DNA of 64,000 nt, from positions 310,001-374,000 of the forward strand of contig CAWIHK010000006.1 in NCBI GenBank assembly GCA_963835935.1. Reading direction: 5' to 3'. This document shows positions 53,128 to 62,087 of the stretch, in pieces (position 1 is the first letter of the stretch; the number at the start of each line of letters is the position of its first letter). The notes under the pieces are model-generated. The model was not told where the DNA came from. It did no database searches and saw nothing but the letters and a program-made list of their open reading frames with translations. Origin of the DNA: CAWIHK01 sp963835935. Its GTDB lineage: Bacteria > Bacteroidota > Ignavibacteria > UBA10030 > CAVZMI01. Made by a program: the position numbers and the translations under genes.

Positions 53128-53470
53128 TTAAATAGCTGTTGCTTAAAGTGGAACGAAAGATTGTTATTCACAATTCAATTTCCTGTCATCTGCATCGTGT
53201 TAAGAAACCGGATATTAAAAGAGTATCAAGTATACCATGATGATATCCGATTATAATTAATGAAATTCATTTTTTAACAAGTGATAAAGTCTTTATAGAT
53301 TTTACCATTGCGTTTTTTTCGCGTGCCTGCACCCCAAAGTGCCGCTGTTTTGGCACGTCCGCCTGAGTCTCGCATGGCGAGACATCGGCGGGCACGCGAA
53401 CGTGTTTAGCGGGAAGATAAATTAGGATGATTCAACGACTCGTAGAGTAATTACATCGAAAGATTATTTT
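53128..53470. other. 343-base intergenic region with a branched inverted repeat
   Basis: Apart from the structured repeat at 53320–53398 I see nothing recognisable. It lies upstream of the ABC exporter genes and should contain their promoter. Confidence 0.5.
53320..53398. repeat. Three-way-junction-like inverted repeat
   Basis: An outer stem CGCGTGCCTGC (53320–53330) pairs with GCGGGCACGCG (53388–53398) with one G·T. Inside are two hairpins: GTGCC/GGCAC (53339–53343/53352–53356) and a perfect 7-bp GTCTCGC/GCGAGAC (53367–53373/53377–53383). It is GC-rich in an AT-rich surrounding. No tRNA features are present. Confidence 0.75.
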
Positions 53471-54226
53471 ATGGCAAATATTCCACACCCACGAGTGATG
53501 ATAGGATTACAAAAAATTTCCCGGAGTTTCGGAATGTTGAAAGCAGTCGATGATCTGACACTGGAAATTCAGGAAGGCGAATTCTTCGGTTTTCTTGGCC
53601 CCAACGGCGCCGGCAAAACCACTACTATAAAGATGATGACCGGACTTCTTTCACCATCGAATGGTACCATTCTTCTCGATGGTATCGATATATATCAAAA
53701 TCCGATTAAAGCAAAACAAATAATCGGTTATGTGCCCGACCAGCCATTTCTTTATGATAAACTTACCGGGCGGGAGTTTTTCTATTTTGTCGGCGGACTT
53801 TATTCTCTCTCGAAAGATTTCATTCGCCAAAAGATCGACCAGCTCATCGAACAATTCGAAATCGGATCATGGATCGACAAATTGACTGAGGATTATTCCC
53901 AAGGGATGCGGCAAAGAATTGTAATTTGTGCCGCATTGCTTCACGATCCCAAAATTATCGTTATCGACGAACCAATGATCGGCCTCGATCCGCGAAGCGC
54001 GAAAATTGTCAAAGAAGTCTTAAAACAAAAAACTATACAGGAACATGTAACGATTTTTATGTCGACGCACAGTTTATCGGTCGCGGAAGAATTATGCACT
54101 CGTGTCGGGATTATAAATCATGGACGGTTAATTTATGATGTCGCAATCGAAGAACTCAATAACACAATGCAATCCTCGAACAATACGATCGAAGATGTCT
54201 TTTTAGAATTGACCAGCGACGAATAG
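53471..54226 (+). CDS. ABC transporter ATP-binding protein (ABC-2 type exporter)
   Basis: A 251-aa nucleotide-binding subunit. Visible: Walker A FLGPNGAGKTTTIKMMTGLL (~residue 40), signature YSQGMRQRIVICAALL (~141), Walker B KIIVIDEPMIGLDP (~161) and switch His in FMSTHSLSVAEEL. The closest general type is the CcmA/NatA-like family paired with ABC-2 permeases. The next gene, 36 bases downstream, encodes a membrane subunit of that kind, so the two form one exporter. The substrate is unknown. Confidence 0.93.
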   Translation: MANIPHPRVMIGLQKISRSFGMLKAVDDLTLEIQEGEFFGFLGPNGAGKTTTIKMMTGLLSPSNGTILLDGIDIYQNPIKAKQIIGYVPDQPFLYDKLTGREFFYFVGGLYSLSKDFIRQKIDQLIEQFEIGSWIDKLTEDYSQGMRQRIVICAALLHDPKIIVIDEPMIGLDPRSAKIVKEVLKQKTIQEHVTIFMSTHSLSVAEELCTRVGIINHGRLIYDVAIEELNNTMQSSNNTIEDVFLELTSDE

Positions 54227-54262
54227 GCTGTTGAGTCGTATTTAATTGAGAGTAATAGTGAC

Positions 54263-55951
54263 ATGAAACATGTTTTAGTAATAATATTTGCCAAATTACG
54301 CATGATTAGGCATGAAGCCCAGACAATAAAGCGGCGATCGATTGCGCGTCTTTTTATCGCATCATTTTTGTATTTGGGTTTCACTTACGGTGCGTATATC
54401 GGAAGCCGCGATGTGACGGCATTCGTGCTCCGTGATGTGCACATCGGACTCTTCCTTTATCATCGCTATTTTTCTATCATACTATTTGTGTTTTTTTTAT
54501 CGGTCGTTGTAGGAAATATGATTGTCGCGTATACCACTCTTTTTTCATTGAAGGAAGTTGAATTCCTCAAAACACATCCGCTATCTGATCGTGCTTTATT
54601 CACGGCAAAATTTATCGACAGCTTTTTTTATAGTTCTTCTACCTTACTCATGATAACGATAGCCGCGCTGGCGGGATACAGTTCGTATTTCGGTTATTCG
54701 ATATGGAAAATTTTATATCTCGTTGCCGGACTTTTCATACCTTATTCATTATTGGCGGCGTGCGTTGGCGTTATTCTTCTTTTTATCGTTCTGGAATTGA
54801 CAAGATATATTCCATTCCGATATCTTGTAGTGCTGGTTATCGTCGGTTATCTTGCTTCAGTCATATTCTATTTTCGAGTTTCAAATCCTGTTAAACTTGC
54901 CCAGGAAGTAATGCAATATTATCCGCATCTCGATTCCTATTTTCAAAATCTTGATCCTCCTGTTATTCGATGGTTTCCGAATTTCTGGGTAGGTGAATCG
55001 CTGTATTTTTTGACCCGGCATGATATCTCTGCATCGGTTATGAATGCAGGCCTATTGGTTTTGGTTGCACTGGTTTCTACGAGTGTTGTAATAATGTCAG
55101 CCGGACGATGGTATCACAGAATGTGGATGAGAGTGATTGAATTAAAAACCGGACGAAAAAAGGATCCGAAAGCGCATCGGAGCTTAATGTCTTTCGAAAC
55201 CGATTCACTATTTTCCAGGCAGACGGATGTTTTACTAAAGAGAGATTTTTGGAGATTCTTCCGCGAACCTGCTCAATGGCTGCATCTGCTTGTGTTTATG
55301 ATTTTGATGTTGATTTTTATGTCAAGCGTCGGCACGACCAAAATAAAAACTGAATTACCATTTCTTCAAACTGCACTTGTGTTGGGCTTATTTTTCTTCA
55401 ACGGTTTTCTCCTCGCGTCGGTGGCATTAAGATTTATATTTCCGATGATAAGCCTGGAAGGTGAATCGATATGGATTGTACGTTCGACACCGCTCGAAGC
55501 CCGAAGAATAGTCGTAATAAAGGTTCTTACCGTTCTTATTCCAATGATTATTTTGGCGATCCTTCTCGCTTTTGTAAGTTACATTCCGTGGAGAAGCCGG
55601 CCGGCAATACTTGCGCTTGCTATCTCAGGTGAAGTCGTATTATCTATAATTTTTACAGGCACGACGTTGGGTTTAGGGAGTATGTTTCACCTTTTCCGGG
55701 AGAAAAGTGCCGTTCGCATAGCCTCGTCGCAAGGAGCTTCAGTATCCTTCTTTGTGGAACTATTCAGCCTTTCTGTGATCGTGGTTATTCTGGCATATCC
55801 GATTAATATCCTGATTCGAACAGGTTCAATTTTGCCGGATAATTTTATAAGGATGGTAATAATTATTGGGTGTGTGTTGTTAATTGGCAGTGTCTCTATT
55901 CTATATTGGGGAATAAAAAAGGCGATTGACGTTCTTAGTAATGAGACATAA
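54263..55951 (+). CDS. ABC-2-type transporter permease-like membrane protein
   Basis: A 562-aa membrane protein with about 12 hydrophobic segments, e.g. IILFVFFLSVVVGNMIVAYT and VLVIVGYLASVIFYF, and a central hydrophilic stretch (RVIELKTGRKKDPKAHRS) that looks like a cytoplasmic loop. This double-length layout is typical of 'putative ABC transporter permease' subunits that pair with a single NatA-type ATPase. The motif SLEGESIWIVRSTPLEARRI (~residue 400) is characteristic of that group. It follows the ATPase gene directly. Confidence 0.85.
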   Translation: MKHVLVIIFAKLRMIRHEAQTIKRRSIARLFIASFLYLGFTYGAYIGSRDVTAFVLRDVHIGLFLYHRYFSIILFVFFLSVVVGNMIVAYTTLFSLKEVEFLKTHPLSDRALFTAKFIDSFFYSSSTLLMITIAALAGYSSYFGYSIWKILYLVAGLFIPYSLLAACVGVILLFIVLELTRYIPFRYLVVLVIVGYLASVIFYFRVSNPVKLAQEVMQYYPHLDSYFQNLDPPVIRWFPNFWVGESLYFLTRHDISASVMNAGLLVLVALVSTSVVIMSAGRWYHRMWMRVIELKTGRKKDPKAHRSLMSFETDSLFSRQTDVLLKRDFWRFFREPAQWLHLLVFMILMLIFMSSVGTTKIKTELPFLQTALVLGLFFFNGFLLASVALRFIFPMISLEGESIWIVRSTPLEARRIVVIKVLTVLIPMIILAILLAFVSYIPWRSRPAILALAISGEVVLSIIFTGTTLGLGSMFHLFREKSAVRIASSQGASVSFFVELFSLSVIVVILAYPINILIRTGSILPDNFIRMVIIIGCVLLIGSVSILYWGIKKAIDVLSNET

Positions 55952-56127
55952 GATTGCAAATTATGGAAGCTGAAGAGATGAAGCGTTAAAATTATAATTG
56001 GTCGTCACATAGAAATCTACCCAAATAAATCTCTATATTGAGGCTCTCTTTCGCTTGCAATCCTTCATATTATCTATTAGATTATAAAAACTTTCAACGT
56101 TGTTCTCCCTGTTATATGGTAAGAAAT

Positions 56128-58134
56128 ATGAAAACTATTGTTAACATAATATTTGTGATGTGTTTTGTTTTTCTTGCTTTGGTTATAGTTGGAGCCAAAA
56201 CCTACGCGCAGGATCAAATTCTTTTCAATCCGAAAGCGGAAGAAATATTTTACGAGGCTTTAAAAAATTTCGAAAATGAAAACTACCTCGCCGCGGCCAC
56301 GATGTTTCTTCAGGTGGAAGAACAATTCCCGCTCAACCAGCGTACAACTGCTGCGATAGTGATGAGGGCAAAGATTTTTCTCCGATCGGGTAATTATGAT
56401 TCTTCCCTTGCCGTTCTGAATCAGTTTCTTAAAAAATATCCGAAGAGCAGTTATGCATCCGATGCGCACTACACTATCGGCGAAAATTTTTATTTTCAAC
56501 AGCGATATCAATCCATTCTCAATGAAATGGTTTTCGTTATTGAAAGCTCCAGAGACACGACACTCGTCAGAAGGGCGGAGGAACTTCTTTCCCATGTTTC
56601 TCTTCGCTTTATTTCACTCGATTCCATACGGGAATTTAATTCCAGGATGCGAACACAGCCTGCGATAGTCGTTGCCGGATTCATCCTTGCTCAAAAACTG
56701 GCGCAAGCGAACCATTTTGAAGACGCGGTGAAGGAAATCAAAATGCTTCGGAATGAATATCCGGATGATCGTCATGTAAAATTTCTGGATAATTTAGAAA
56801 AACATTATAATGAAGGAACTCCGGTTAAAATCGGTGTTTTGGTCCCGCTGACGAATCGCGGCGCTGAAACAGAATTGGCGGCTATCGGGAATGACGCGCT
56901 CGCGGGGATGAAACTTGCAGTCGAAGCATTTAATCAATCATCGGCATATCGTGTTTCAATCGATGTACGCGATACAAAGCGTGATTCGGTTGAACTGTTA
57001 AAGCAAATAGGATTGTTAGCAAGCGACAAAGAGGTTGTTGCTATGGTTGGGCCGCTTTTCAGCGACGAAGTCCGTTGGGGCGGGCTTGAGGCATCCAGCC
57101 TAAAAATTCCTATGATTACCCCGACAGCTACTGCAGTGGGATTAACAGAAGGGAAAGATTATGTTTTTCAGGCGAATCCCGATTACAAGGTTCGTGGTTC
57201 GACAATGGCGAAATTTGCCGTGGGAAAATTAGGTCTTAAACATCTTGCGGTGCTGGCGTCTTCCGAGAGTTTTTGTGCAATTCTTGAGAACGCTTTTGTA
57301 GAAGAAGCTCAAAGGCTCGGCGCGAAAATTGAGGTGCTGGAATCTTATGATCGCGGTTCGACAGATCTTCAGAAACAAATACAAAATATTCGGAAGAAGT
57401 CGCTGGAGCTTCTTATCGTTCCTACAATAACTTTTAATCCGGCTTTTCCAAAAAAAGATATCCCGAAATTTATTAAAGCAGGTATCGCAAATCAGGTCAT
57501 TGATTCCTTGATCGATCGTAGCATAACAATATCGGCTAAAGAATTGTTTGGCGAAAAGTGGAAAGCTATCGTAGATTCATTTAAAATTCCAATTTACATT
57601 GCTGATGCGGATACCATCAATCCTGCCGTACCGGCAAAAGGAATCGAGGCGATCTACGTGCCGATTGGTTCTCCGGTGGAAATAGGAATCGTCGCTGCGC
57701 AATTATCGTATTATAATATCCAGACACAATTGCTCGGGTCGGGGGACTGGAATAATATAGATGAACTCGATGCAAACGGAAAATTCGTTAATGGAATGTT
57801 TTTTGAGACAGATTCTTTTATACCCCAAACCGATCAACGGTTTCTGTTGTTCAGCAAGTCTTTCTCTTCTATCCAAAAAAAATCGCCCGATAAAAATGCG
57901 ATTTACGGTTACGATACAATGATGATGCTCCTTCAAACAATCAATCGTGTTGGAAACGATAGGACAGTTATAGCTGATGCGTTGAATACATTGAATGATT
58001 ATCAAAGCCTTCATTCCATAATCTCGTTTTCACCCGATCGGATAAATACGAAATTGCACATCCTCCAATATAATGACGGCCAAATAGTGAAGGTATCTAA
58101 TGCTATCGATACAAAACACAACGTGCAAAAATAA
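56128..58134 (+). CDS. TPR-plus-periplasmic-binding-fold protein (LpoA-like architecture)
   Basis: A 668-aa exported protein; the ATG at 56128 (MKTIVNIIFVMCFVF) gives a signal peptide ending TYAQ. Residues ~35–215 are TPR-like helices (NYLAAATMFLQVEEQFP, GNYDSSLAVLNQFLKKYPKS, NHFEDAVKEIKMLRNEYPDD). Residues ~232–660 are a type I periplasmic-binding fold (VKIGVLVPLTNRGAETELAA, AMVGPLFSDEV, MITPTATAVGL, LAVLASSESFC). TPR joined to such a fold is the layout of LpoA, an outer-membrane activator of peptidoglycan synthase, but it also occurs in other envelope proteins. No lipobox is seen. It lies 18 bases upstream of radC. Confidence 0.75.
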   Translation: MKTIVNIIFVMCFVFLALVIVGAKTYAQDQILFNPKAEEIFYEALKNFENENYLAAATMFLQVEEQFPLNQRTTAAIVMRAKIFLRSGNYDSSLAVLNQFLKKYPKSSYASDAHYTIGENFYFQQRYQSILNEMVFVIESSRDTTLVRRAEELLSHVSLRFISLDSIREFNSRMRTQPAIVVAGFILAQKLAQANHFEDAVKEIKMLRNEYPDDRHVKFLDNLEKHYNEGTPVKIGVLVPLTNRGAETELAAIGNDALAGMKLAVEAFNQSSAYRVSIDVRDTKRDSVELLKQIGLLASDKEVVAMVGPLFSDEVRWGGLEASSLKIPMITPTATAVGLTEGKDYVFQANPDYKVRGSTMAKFAVGKLGLKHLAVLASSESFCAILENAFVEEAQRLGAKIEVLESYDRGSTDLQKQIQNIRKKSLELLIVPTITFNPAFPKKDIPKFIKAGIANQVIDSLIDRSITISAKELFGEKWKAIVDSFKIPIYIADADTINPAVPAKGIEAIYVPIGSPVEIGIVAAQLSYYNIQTQLLGSGDWNNIDELDANGKFVNGMFFETDSFIPQTDQRFLLFSKSFSSIQKKSPDKNAIYGYDTMMMLLQTINRVGNDRTVIADALNTLNDYQSLHSIISFSPDRINTKLHILQYNDGQIVKVSNAIDTKHNVQK

Positions 58135-58152
58135 AATTTTGGAAATTAAAAA

Positions 58153-58830
58153 GTGCCTGGAATAAAGGGGTGGCCGGAAGGCGAAAGGCCGCGTGAACGA
58201 TTAATGCGTCTCGGATCCGAAAGTCTGACGGACGCTGAGCTTCTGGCAATTATTCTAGGTTCGGGCTGTCGCGGGATGTCGGCTCTTGATGTAGCACGCG
58301 AAATTATAAACGATGCAGGCAGTTTGTCGGCGTTGCTTGAAAAAGATTATAGTTTTTTCAAAAAATATCGTGGAGTCGGTGAGCAAAAAGGAGCAATCGT
58401 TCATGCAGTGCTGGAAATTGCTCGCAGAATTCATCAGCCTGTGCAGGGCGAATCAACGCTCATCCAATCACCTGAAGACGTAGCAAGATTGTTCATGACC
58501 AGATTGAGGGGAATTTCTCAGGAGCGGTTTTACGTCCTCCTTTTGAACTCTGCAAATAAATTGATTCGGGATATCGAAATAAGCCGGGGAATACTAAATT
58601 CAAGTCTGGTCCATCCGCGTGAGACGTTTAAACTTGCGGTAATGGAGAATGCTGCATCGATTATTGTTGTCCATAATCACCCGAGTGGAAATGCCGAACC
58701 GAGTGAGGAGGATATTGCGATTACCAAACAACTTGTGAGTTCTGGCAGAATAATTGGGATTCCGGTTCAAGATCATATAATAATTGCAGGCGAAACCTTC
58801 ACTAGTCTTGCCCAAAGGAACCAAATATAA
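58153..58830 (+). CDS. radC: RadC family JAB-domain protein
   Basis: A 225-aa RadC/YicR-type protein with a GTG start at 58153. Visible: an N-terminal helix-hairpin-helix region (GWPEGERPRERL, LTDAELLAIILGSG, KYRGVGEQKGA) and a C-terminal JAB/MPN domain with the metal motif VHNHPSGNAEPSEED (~residue 173) and a preceding acidic residue in ISRGILNSSLVHPRE. The old link to DNA repair is doubtful and the biochemical role is not settled. It probably shares a transcript with the TPR protein. Confidence 0.92.
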   Translation: MPGIKGWPEGERPRERLMRLGSESLTDAELLAIILGSGCRGMSALDVAREIINDAGSLSALLEKDYSFFKKYRGVGEQKGAIVHAVLEIARRIHQPVQGESTLIQSPEDVARLFMTRLRGISQERFYVLLLNSANKLIRDIEISRGILNSSLVHPRETFKLAVMENAASIIVVHNHPSGNAEPSEEDIAITKQLVSSGRIIGIPVQDHIIIAGETFTSLAQRNQI

Positions 58831-58876
58831 CAACAATAACTTAAATGAAGATGAGATAATTTACTTGAAAATTGAC

Positions 58877-58905
58877 TTGACAAAGAAACTCTTATTTATT
58901 ATTAT
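58877..58905 (+). promoter_or_regulatory. Strong sigma70-like promoter for the lipoprotein–LysM genes
   Basis: TTGACA, a 17-base spacer and TATTAT, near-consensus, lie ~75 bases before the coiled-coil lipoprotein start, inside an A/T-rich spacer after radC. Confidence 0.7.
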
Positions 58906-58979
58906 ATCTAAAGTAGAAAAGAATCCATGAGTGTTATATAAATAAAATCTCTACCACCTACAATCACAGGAGGGGATAT

Positions 58980-59255
58980 ATGGTAAAAGTGCTGAAGACG
59001 TCAACGATACTGATTCTCGGCGGTCTGTTGACAGCATCAGTTATGCTTTCAGGTTGTACCAGTCGAGCTAGTGAAGATGAAATGAAACAATTAAACGACC
59101 TTAAAGCTGAAGTAGCTTCTTTGAATAAAGACATCAGCCAAAAGGAACGCGACAAAGCAACTTTGGAGCGTGAGGTATCGGAAAAAGATGCAAAACTCCA
59201 GCAAAGCACGAAAGACAAAGAAGTTGTAAAGTCTCGTCTGCAGAACTGGAAATAA
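58980..59255 (+). CDS. Small coiled-coil lipoprotein
   Basis: A 91-aa predicted lipoprotein: strong ribosome site AGGAGGGG, signal ending MLSGC (lipobox LSGC), then an uninterrupted charged coiled coil (DEMKQLNDLKAEVASLNKDI and a continuation ending SRLQNWK). This layout resembles Lpp-like or SlyB-independent spacer lipoproteins, which may bridge outer membrane and peptidoglycan. The next gene encodes a LysM protein with its own coiled coil, suggesting joint envelope function. The family was not named. Confidence 0.75.
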   Translation: MVKVLKTSTILILGGLLTASVMLSGCTSRASEDEMKQLNDLKAEVASLNKDISQKERDKATLEREVSEKDAKLQQSTKDKEVVKSRLQNWK

Positions 59256-59294
59256 GTGACCTTAACAACGAACTATACCACAGGAGTAGAAACA

Positions 59295-60041
59295 ATGAAA
59301 AAAATTATTATCGGAATCGTTGCTCTGGCACTTACACTCAGTTTCAGTAGGAGTGCGTTTGCCCAGGAAGAACGATTAAAAACAGAAGAGTGGCAGAAAC
59401 AAGTAACTGAGCAAACTCAGTTGCGAAATGACACAAAAGCGAAACTCGACAAATTGAATAACAATATCGCCGCCTTAAGACAACAATCTGCGCAAAAAGA
59501 TGATGATATTAAAAAATGTCAGGCTGAAATAGATGCATTGATTGGTGCATCAAAAGCGGATGTCGATGCGTTTGATCAAAAAGTTGCTACGGATGAAGGG
59601 AAAGCGAATGATCTCGCTCGATTGTCGAATCAAGATCTCCTTGCACGCAAAGCAGAAATCGATTCAGTGCAAAAGCAAATCGATGAATTAAAAACAAGTA
59701 AGATCAGCGTGCTTCCGGCATATTATGATCGCATCGCAGCATTGCAGCAAAAAACAGACGGATTGAAAAGTACCCTCGCGAACATGGAAAAATCCTACAC
59801 GGTTGGAACTTGGGCGAAAGACCGAGATTGCTTGTGGAATATTTCAAAGAAGAAAGATATCTATGCAAATCCGTTCATGTGGCCGAAGATTTGGCAGGCC
59901 AACCGTGATAAGATAAAAGATCCGGATATCATTCATCATGGACAGAAATTGAAAATTCCAGTTACTGAACAACAGTTGACAGATGCTGAGAAGAAAGCGG
60001 CGAACAAGTATTATAAACGGAAAGCAGCTGCGTCGAAATAA
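59295..60041 (+). CDS. Secreted coiled-coil protein with C-terminal LysM domain
   Basis: A 248-aa exported protein; ATG at 59295 (GGAG 9 bases upstream) rather than an in-frame GTG at 59256, with signal MKKIIIGIVALALTLSFS. Residues ~30–160 are coiled coil (DTKAKLDKLNNNIAALRQQS). Residues ~167–230 are a LysM variant: TVGTWAKDRDCLWNISKKKD, PFMWPKIWQANRDKIKDPDI and HGQKLKIP. LysM binds peptidoglycan glycans. It is co-transcribed with the small coiled-coil lipoprotein, and a strong terminator follows. Confidence 0.88.
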   Translation: MKKIIIGIVALALTLSFSRSAFAQEERLKTEEWQKQVTEQTQLRNDTKAKLDKLNNNIAALRQQSAQKDDDIKKCQAEIDALIGASKADVDAFDQKVATDEGKANDLARLSNQDLLARKAEIDSVQKQIDELKTSKISVLPAYYDRIAALQQKTDGLKSTLANMEKSYTVGTWAKDRDCLWNISKKKDIYANPFMWPKIWQANRDKIKDPDIIHHGQKLKIPVTEQQLTDAEKKAANKYYKRKAAASK

Positions 60042-60114
60042 GCACCAGAAGCTGGGAAAAGTTAATTAGAATGTTTCTTCGTTTCTTTGAAACGATTAAA
60101 AATTAATTGTGAAA

Positions 60115-60167
60115 AACCCTTGAACGTTTCAGATTGTATGTCATACTGAACGGAGCAAGGGTTTTTT
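60115..60167 (+). terminator. Rho-independent terminator after the LysM gene
   Basis: A long hairpin: AACCCTTG pairs with CAAGGGTT, and an inner CGTT-CAG region pairs with CTGAACG. It is followed by a run of T. It ends the lipoprotein–LysM operon. Confidence 0.9.
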
Positions 60168-60201
60168 ATTTTATTCAAAAGTGAAAGGGAATTGTCAAAC
60201 G

Positions 60202-61206
60202 GTGAACGAAAAAAAAATCCGGCTGGAAGGTGTCGACACCATGCTGCTTCTTGGTATGAATGATAGCAACCTCCAGCAAATCGAAAACCGTTTTTCTACC
60301 GATATTATCGTCCGGGGAGACACGGTAACCCTTCGGGGTGAACAGCAGGAAGTAAATCAGGTGGAACGTGTATTTAAAGAACTTATCTTTCTCCTCTCAA
60401 AAAATGGAAGCTTGTCGTCGAACGATGTCGATACTGTTATCGACCTTGTGTCGCTTTCGAATGGCGATGAGGCTCAATTACCTTCGACATTGACGAAGGA
60501 AGAACTTGATTCCGCAATTCTTTTTACGAAGAACGATGTTATCCGCGCCAAAACTCCGGGGCAGCGCGAGTATCTGAGACAGATGAAGAAAAACGACATC
60601 GTCTTCGCAATCGGGCCTGCCGGTACGGGAAAAACATATCTCGCAGTTGCAATGGCGGTGGCAAGTTTGAAAAACAGAGATGTGCAAAGAATCATTCTTA
60701 CCCGACCGGCAGTAGAGGCCGGAGAGAGTCTTGGGTTTCTCCCGGGAGATTTGAAAGAAAAAATTGATCCATACCTCAGGCCTCTTTATGATGCTCTTGA
60801 CGACATGATCCCTTCGGAGAGGCTAAAAACTTATTTGGAAAAAAGAATTATTGAAATTGCGCCTTTGGCATACATGCGGGGCAGAACATTGAACAATGCT
60901 TTCGTCATTTTGGATGAGGCACAAAATGCTCTTTCGATTCAGATGAAAATGTTTCTTACGCGGCTTGGCGTGAATTCAAAGGCGGTCATCACCGGCGATA
61001 TAACTCAAATAGATTTACCTCAAAAAACGACTTCCGGATTGGTGCAAATTCAGGATATATTGAAGGCAATCGAAGGCGTGTCGTTCGTTTATTTCGACAG
61101 ATCGGATGTTGTAAGGCACAAGCTTGTAAAAGATATTATTGATGCGTACGATAAATACCACAACGGTGATAAGCCGTCGAACATAACCAACGGTTCTATA
61201 AAGTAA
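60202..61206 (+). CDS. PhoH-like ATPase
   Basis: A 334-aa PhoH-family protein. Start GTG at 60202, favoured by AAAGGGAA upstream; GTG at 60181 is the alternative. The N-terminal ~90 residues contain a KH-like fold (NRFSTDIIVRGDTVTLRGEQ). The ATPase has Walker A VFAIGPAGTGKTYLAVA (~137), LTRPAVEAGESLGFLPGD, and Walker B AFVILDEAQNALSIQMKMFL (~233). PhoH2-type homologues act in RNA metabolism, but the role here is inferred only from the family. In many bacteria phoH is followed by ybeY; here a minus-strand REC protein follows instead. Confidence 0.92.
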   Translation: MNEKKIRLEGVDTMLLLGMNDSNLQQIENRFSTDIIVRGDTVTLRGEQQEVNQVERVFKELIFLLSKNGSLSSNDVDTVIDLVSLSNGDEAQLPSTLTKEELDSAILFTKNDVIRAKTPGQREYLRQMKKNDIVFAIGPAGTGKTYLAVAMAVASLKNRDVQRIILTRPAVEAGESLGFLPGDLKEKIDPYLRPLYDALDDMIPSERLKTYLEKRIIEIAPLAYMRGRTLNNAFVILDEAQNALSIQMKMFLTRLGVNSKAVITGDITQIDLPQKTTSGLVQIQDILKAIEGVSFVYFDRSDVVRHKLVKDIIDAYDKYHNGDKPSNITNGSIK

Positions 61207-61213
61207 AAAAAAT

Positions 61214-61897
61214 CTACTGAAGTGGGTCGCTATCGATTAAATCCTTGACGTAGAATTTCTCAAATGCAATATTCTTAAGCTGTATAATTTCCTTCTCCAT
61301 GAGAGAAATTGTTTGATCAAGTTCTTCCATAATTTTTCGATCCGTGGGCAGCAGGTTTTGCCTGGCTATAATATCGGCACTAATTTTAATTGCGGCGAGA
61401 GGATTGTTAAACTCATGGCAAATAGTAATAACCAGCTCTTTAATGGCTTCCGTCCGTTTTTCTGCGATGAGTTCTTTCTTTTCAACAGATACAATCTGGC
61501 GTTTGAGTTCCACACGTTCCAAAACATTGATTAAAGTAATAGGCAGCATTGTCTCGGTGAGTTCATCTTTGATTAAATAATCTTCGACCCCGAGTTTCAT
61601 CACTTCGACAGCCAACCTGAAATCCTTATTTGATGTGGCAAATACAATCGGTGTATTAATGTTTCTGGCACGAATCACCTTAGTAATCTCGATCCCGTTC
61701 ATCTGTGGAAGGTAATAATCCATAAGTATGATATCGATACCCGGATTCTGTTCTAATTCCGCAAGGGCTTTTTGTCCATCTTCTTTCCAAATAATACTAA
61801 ACCGACGTCCTTGATATTTCTTCAGAAACAGTTGAGCAATCCGGACAAAGGAGATATCGTCGTCGATAATTAGTACGTTTATTGAGTGATCATCCAT
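61214..61897 (-). CDS. Receiver domain fused to a HisKA-like helix pair, no ATPase domain
   Basis: A 227-aa protein. Residues ~1–125 are a receiver (VLIIDDDISF, phospho-Asp in DIILMDYYLPQMNG ~57, ATSN, Lys in YLIKDEL). A coiled linker follows, then at ~155 a HisKA-type H-box ELVITICHEFNNPLAAIKIS, with the second helix to the end. The HATPase (N, G1, G2 boxes) is absent. It cannot phosphorylate itself, so it may accept a phosphoryl group from another kinase, serve as a phosphotransferase in the manner of Spo0B, or dimerise with a kinase. It sits divergent from the response-regulator pair. Confidence 0.75.
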   Translation of the reverse strand: MDDHSINVLIIDDDISFVRIAQLFLKKYQGRRFSIIWKEDGQKALAELEQNPGIDIILMDYYLPQMNGIEITKVIRARNINTPIVFATSNKDFRLAVEVMKLGVEDYLIKDELTETMLPITLINVLERVELKRQIVSVEKKELIAEKRTEAIKELVITICHEFNNPLAAIKISADIIARQNLLPTDRKIMEELDQTISLMEKEIIQLKNIAFEKFYVKDLIDSDPLQ

Positions 61898-62087
61898 CCA
61901 TACCTACCAAAGATATTTCACACAAATAGTAAGATTTCTTATGAAGAATTGCAAGGGGAATGCAAAAAAAGAGAAAAAACACGGCAAGGCGTGTTCAGTT
62001 CGATTGTTACTTCGTGAATTTCCACTACACCCGTTGATTTTGTTCCTTAGATTCTCTATTATTGACAATAGCTCTGAAAGGAGACGC

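Noticed and set aside
53345..53365. TGGCACG read as the start of a sigma54 promoter
   Set aside because: The required TTGC-type -12 element is missing at the correct distance; the bases belong to the inverted repeat.
53320..53398. Cloverleaf-like structure considered as a tRNA
   Set aside because: No T-loop GTTC, no anticodon arm of the right size and no CCA-like end; GC-rich stems only.
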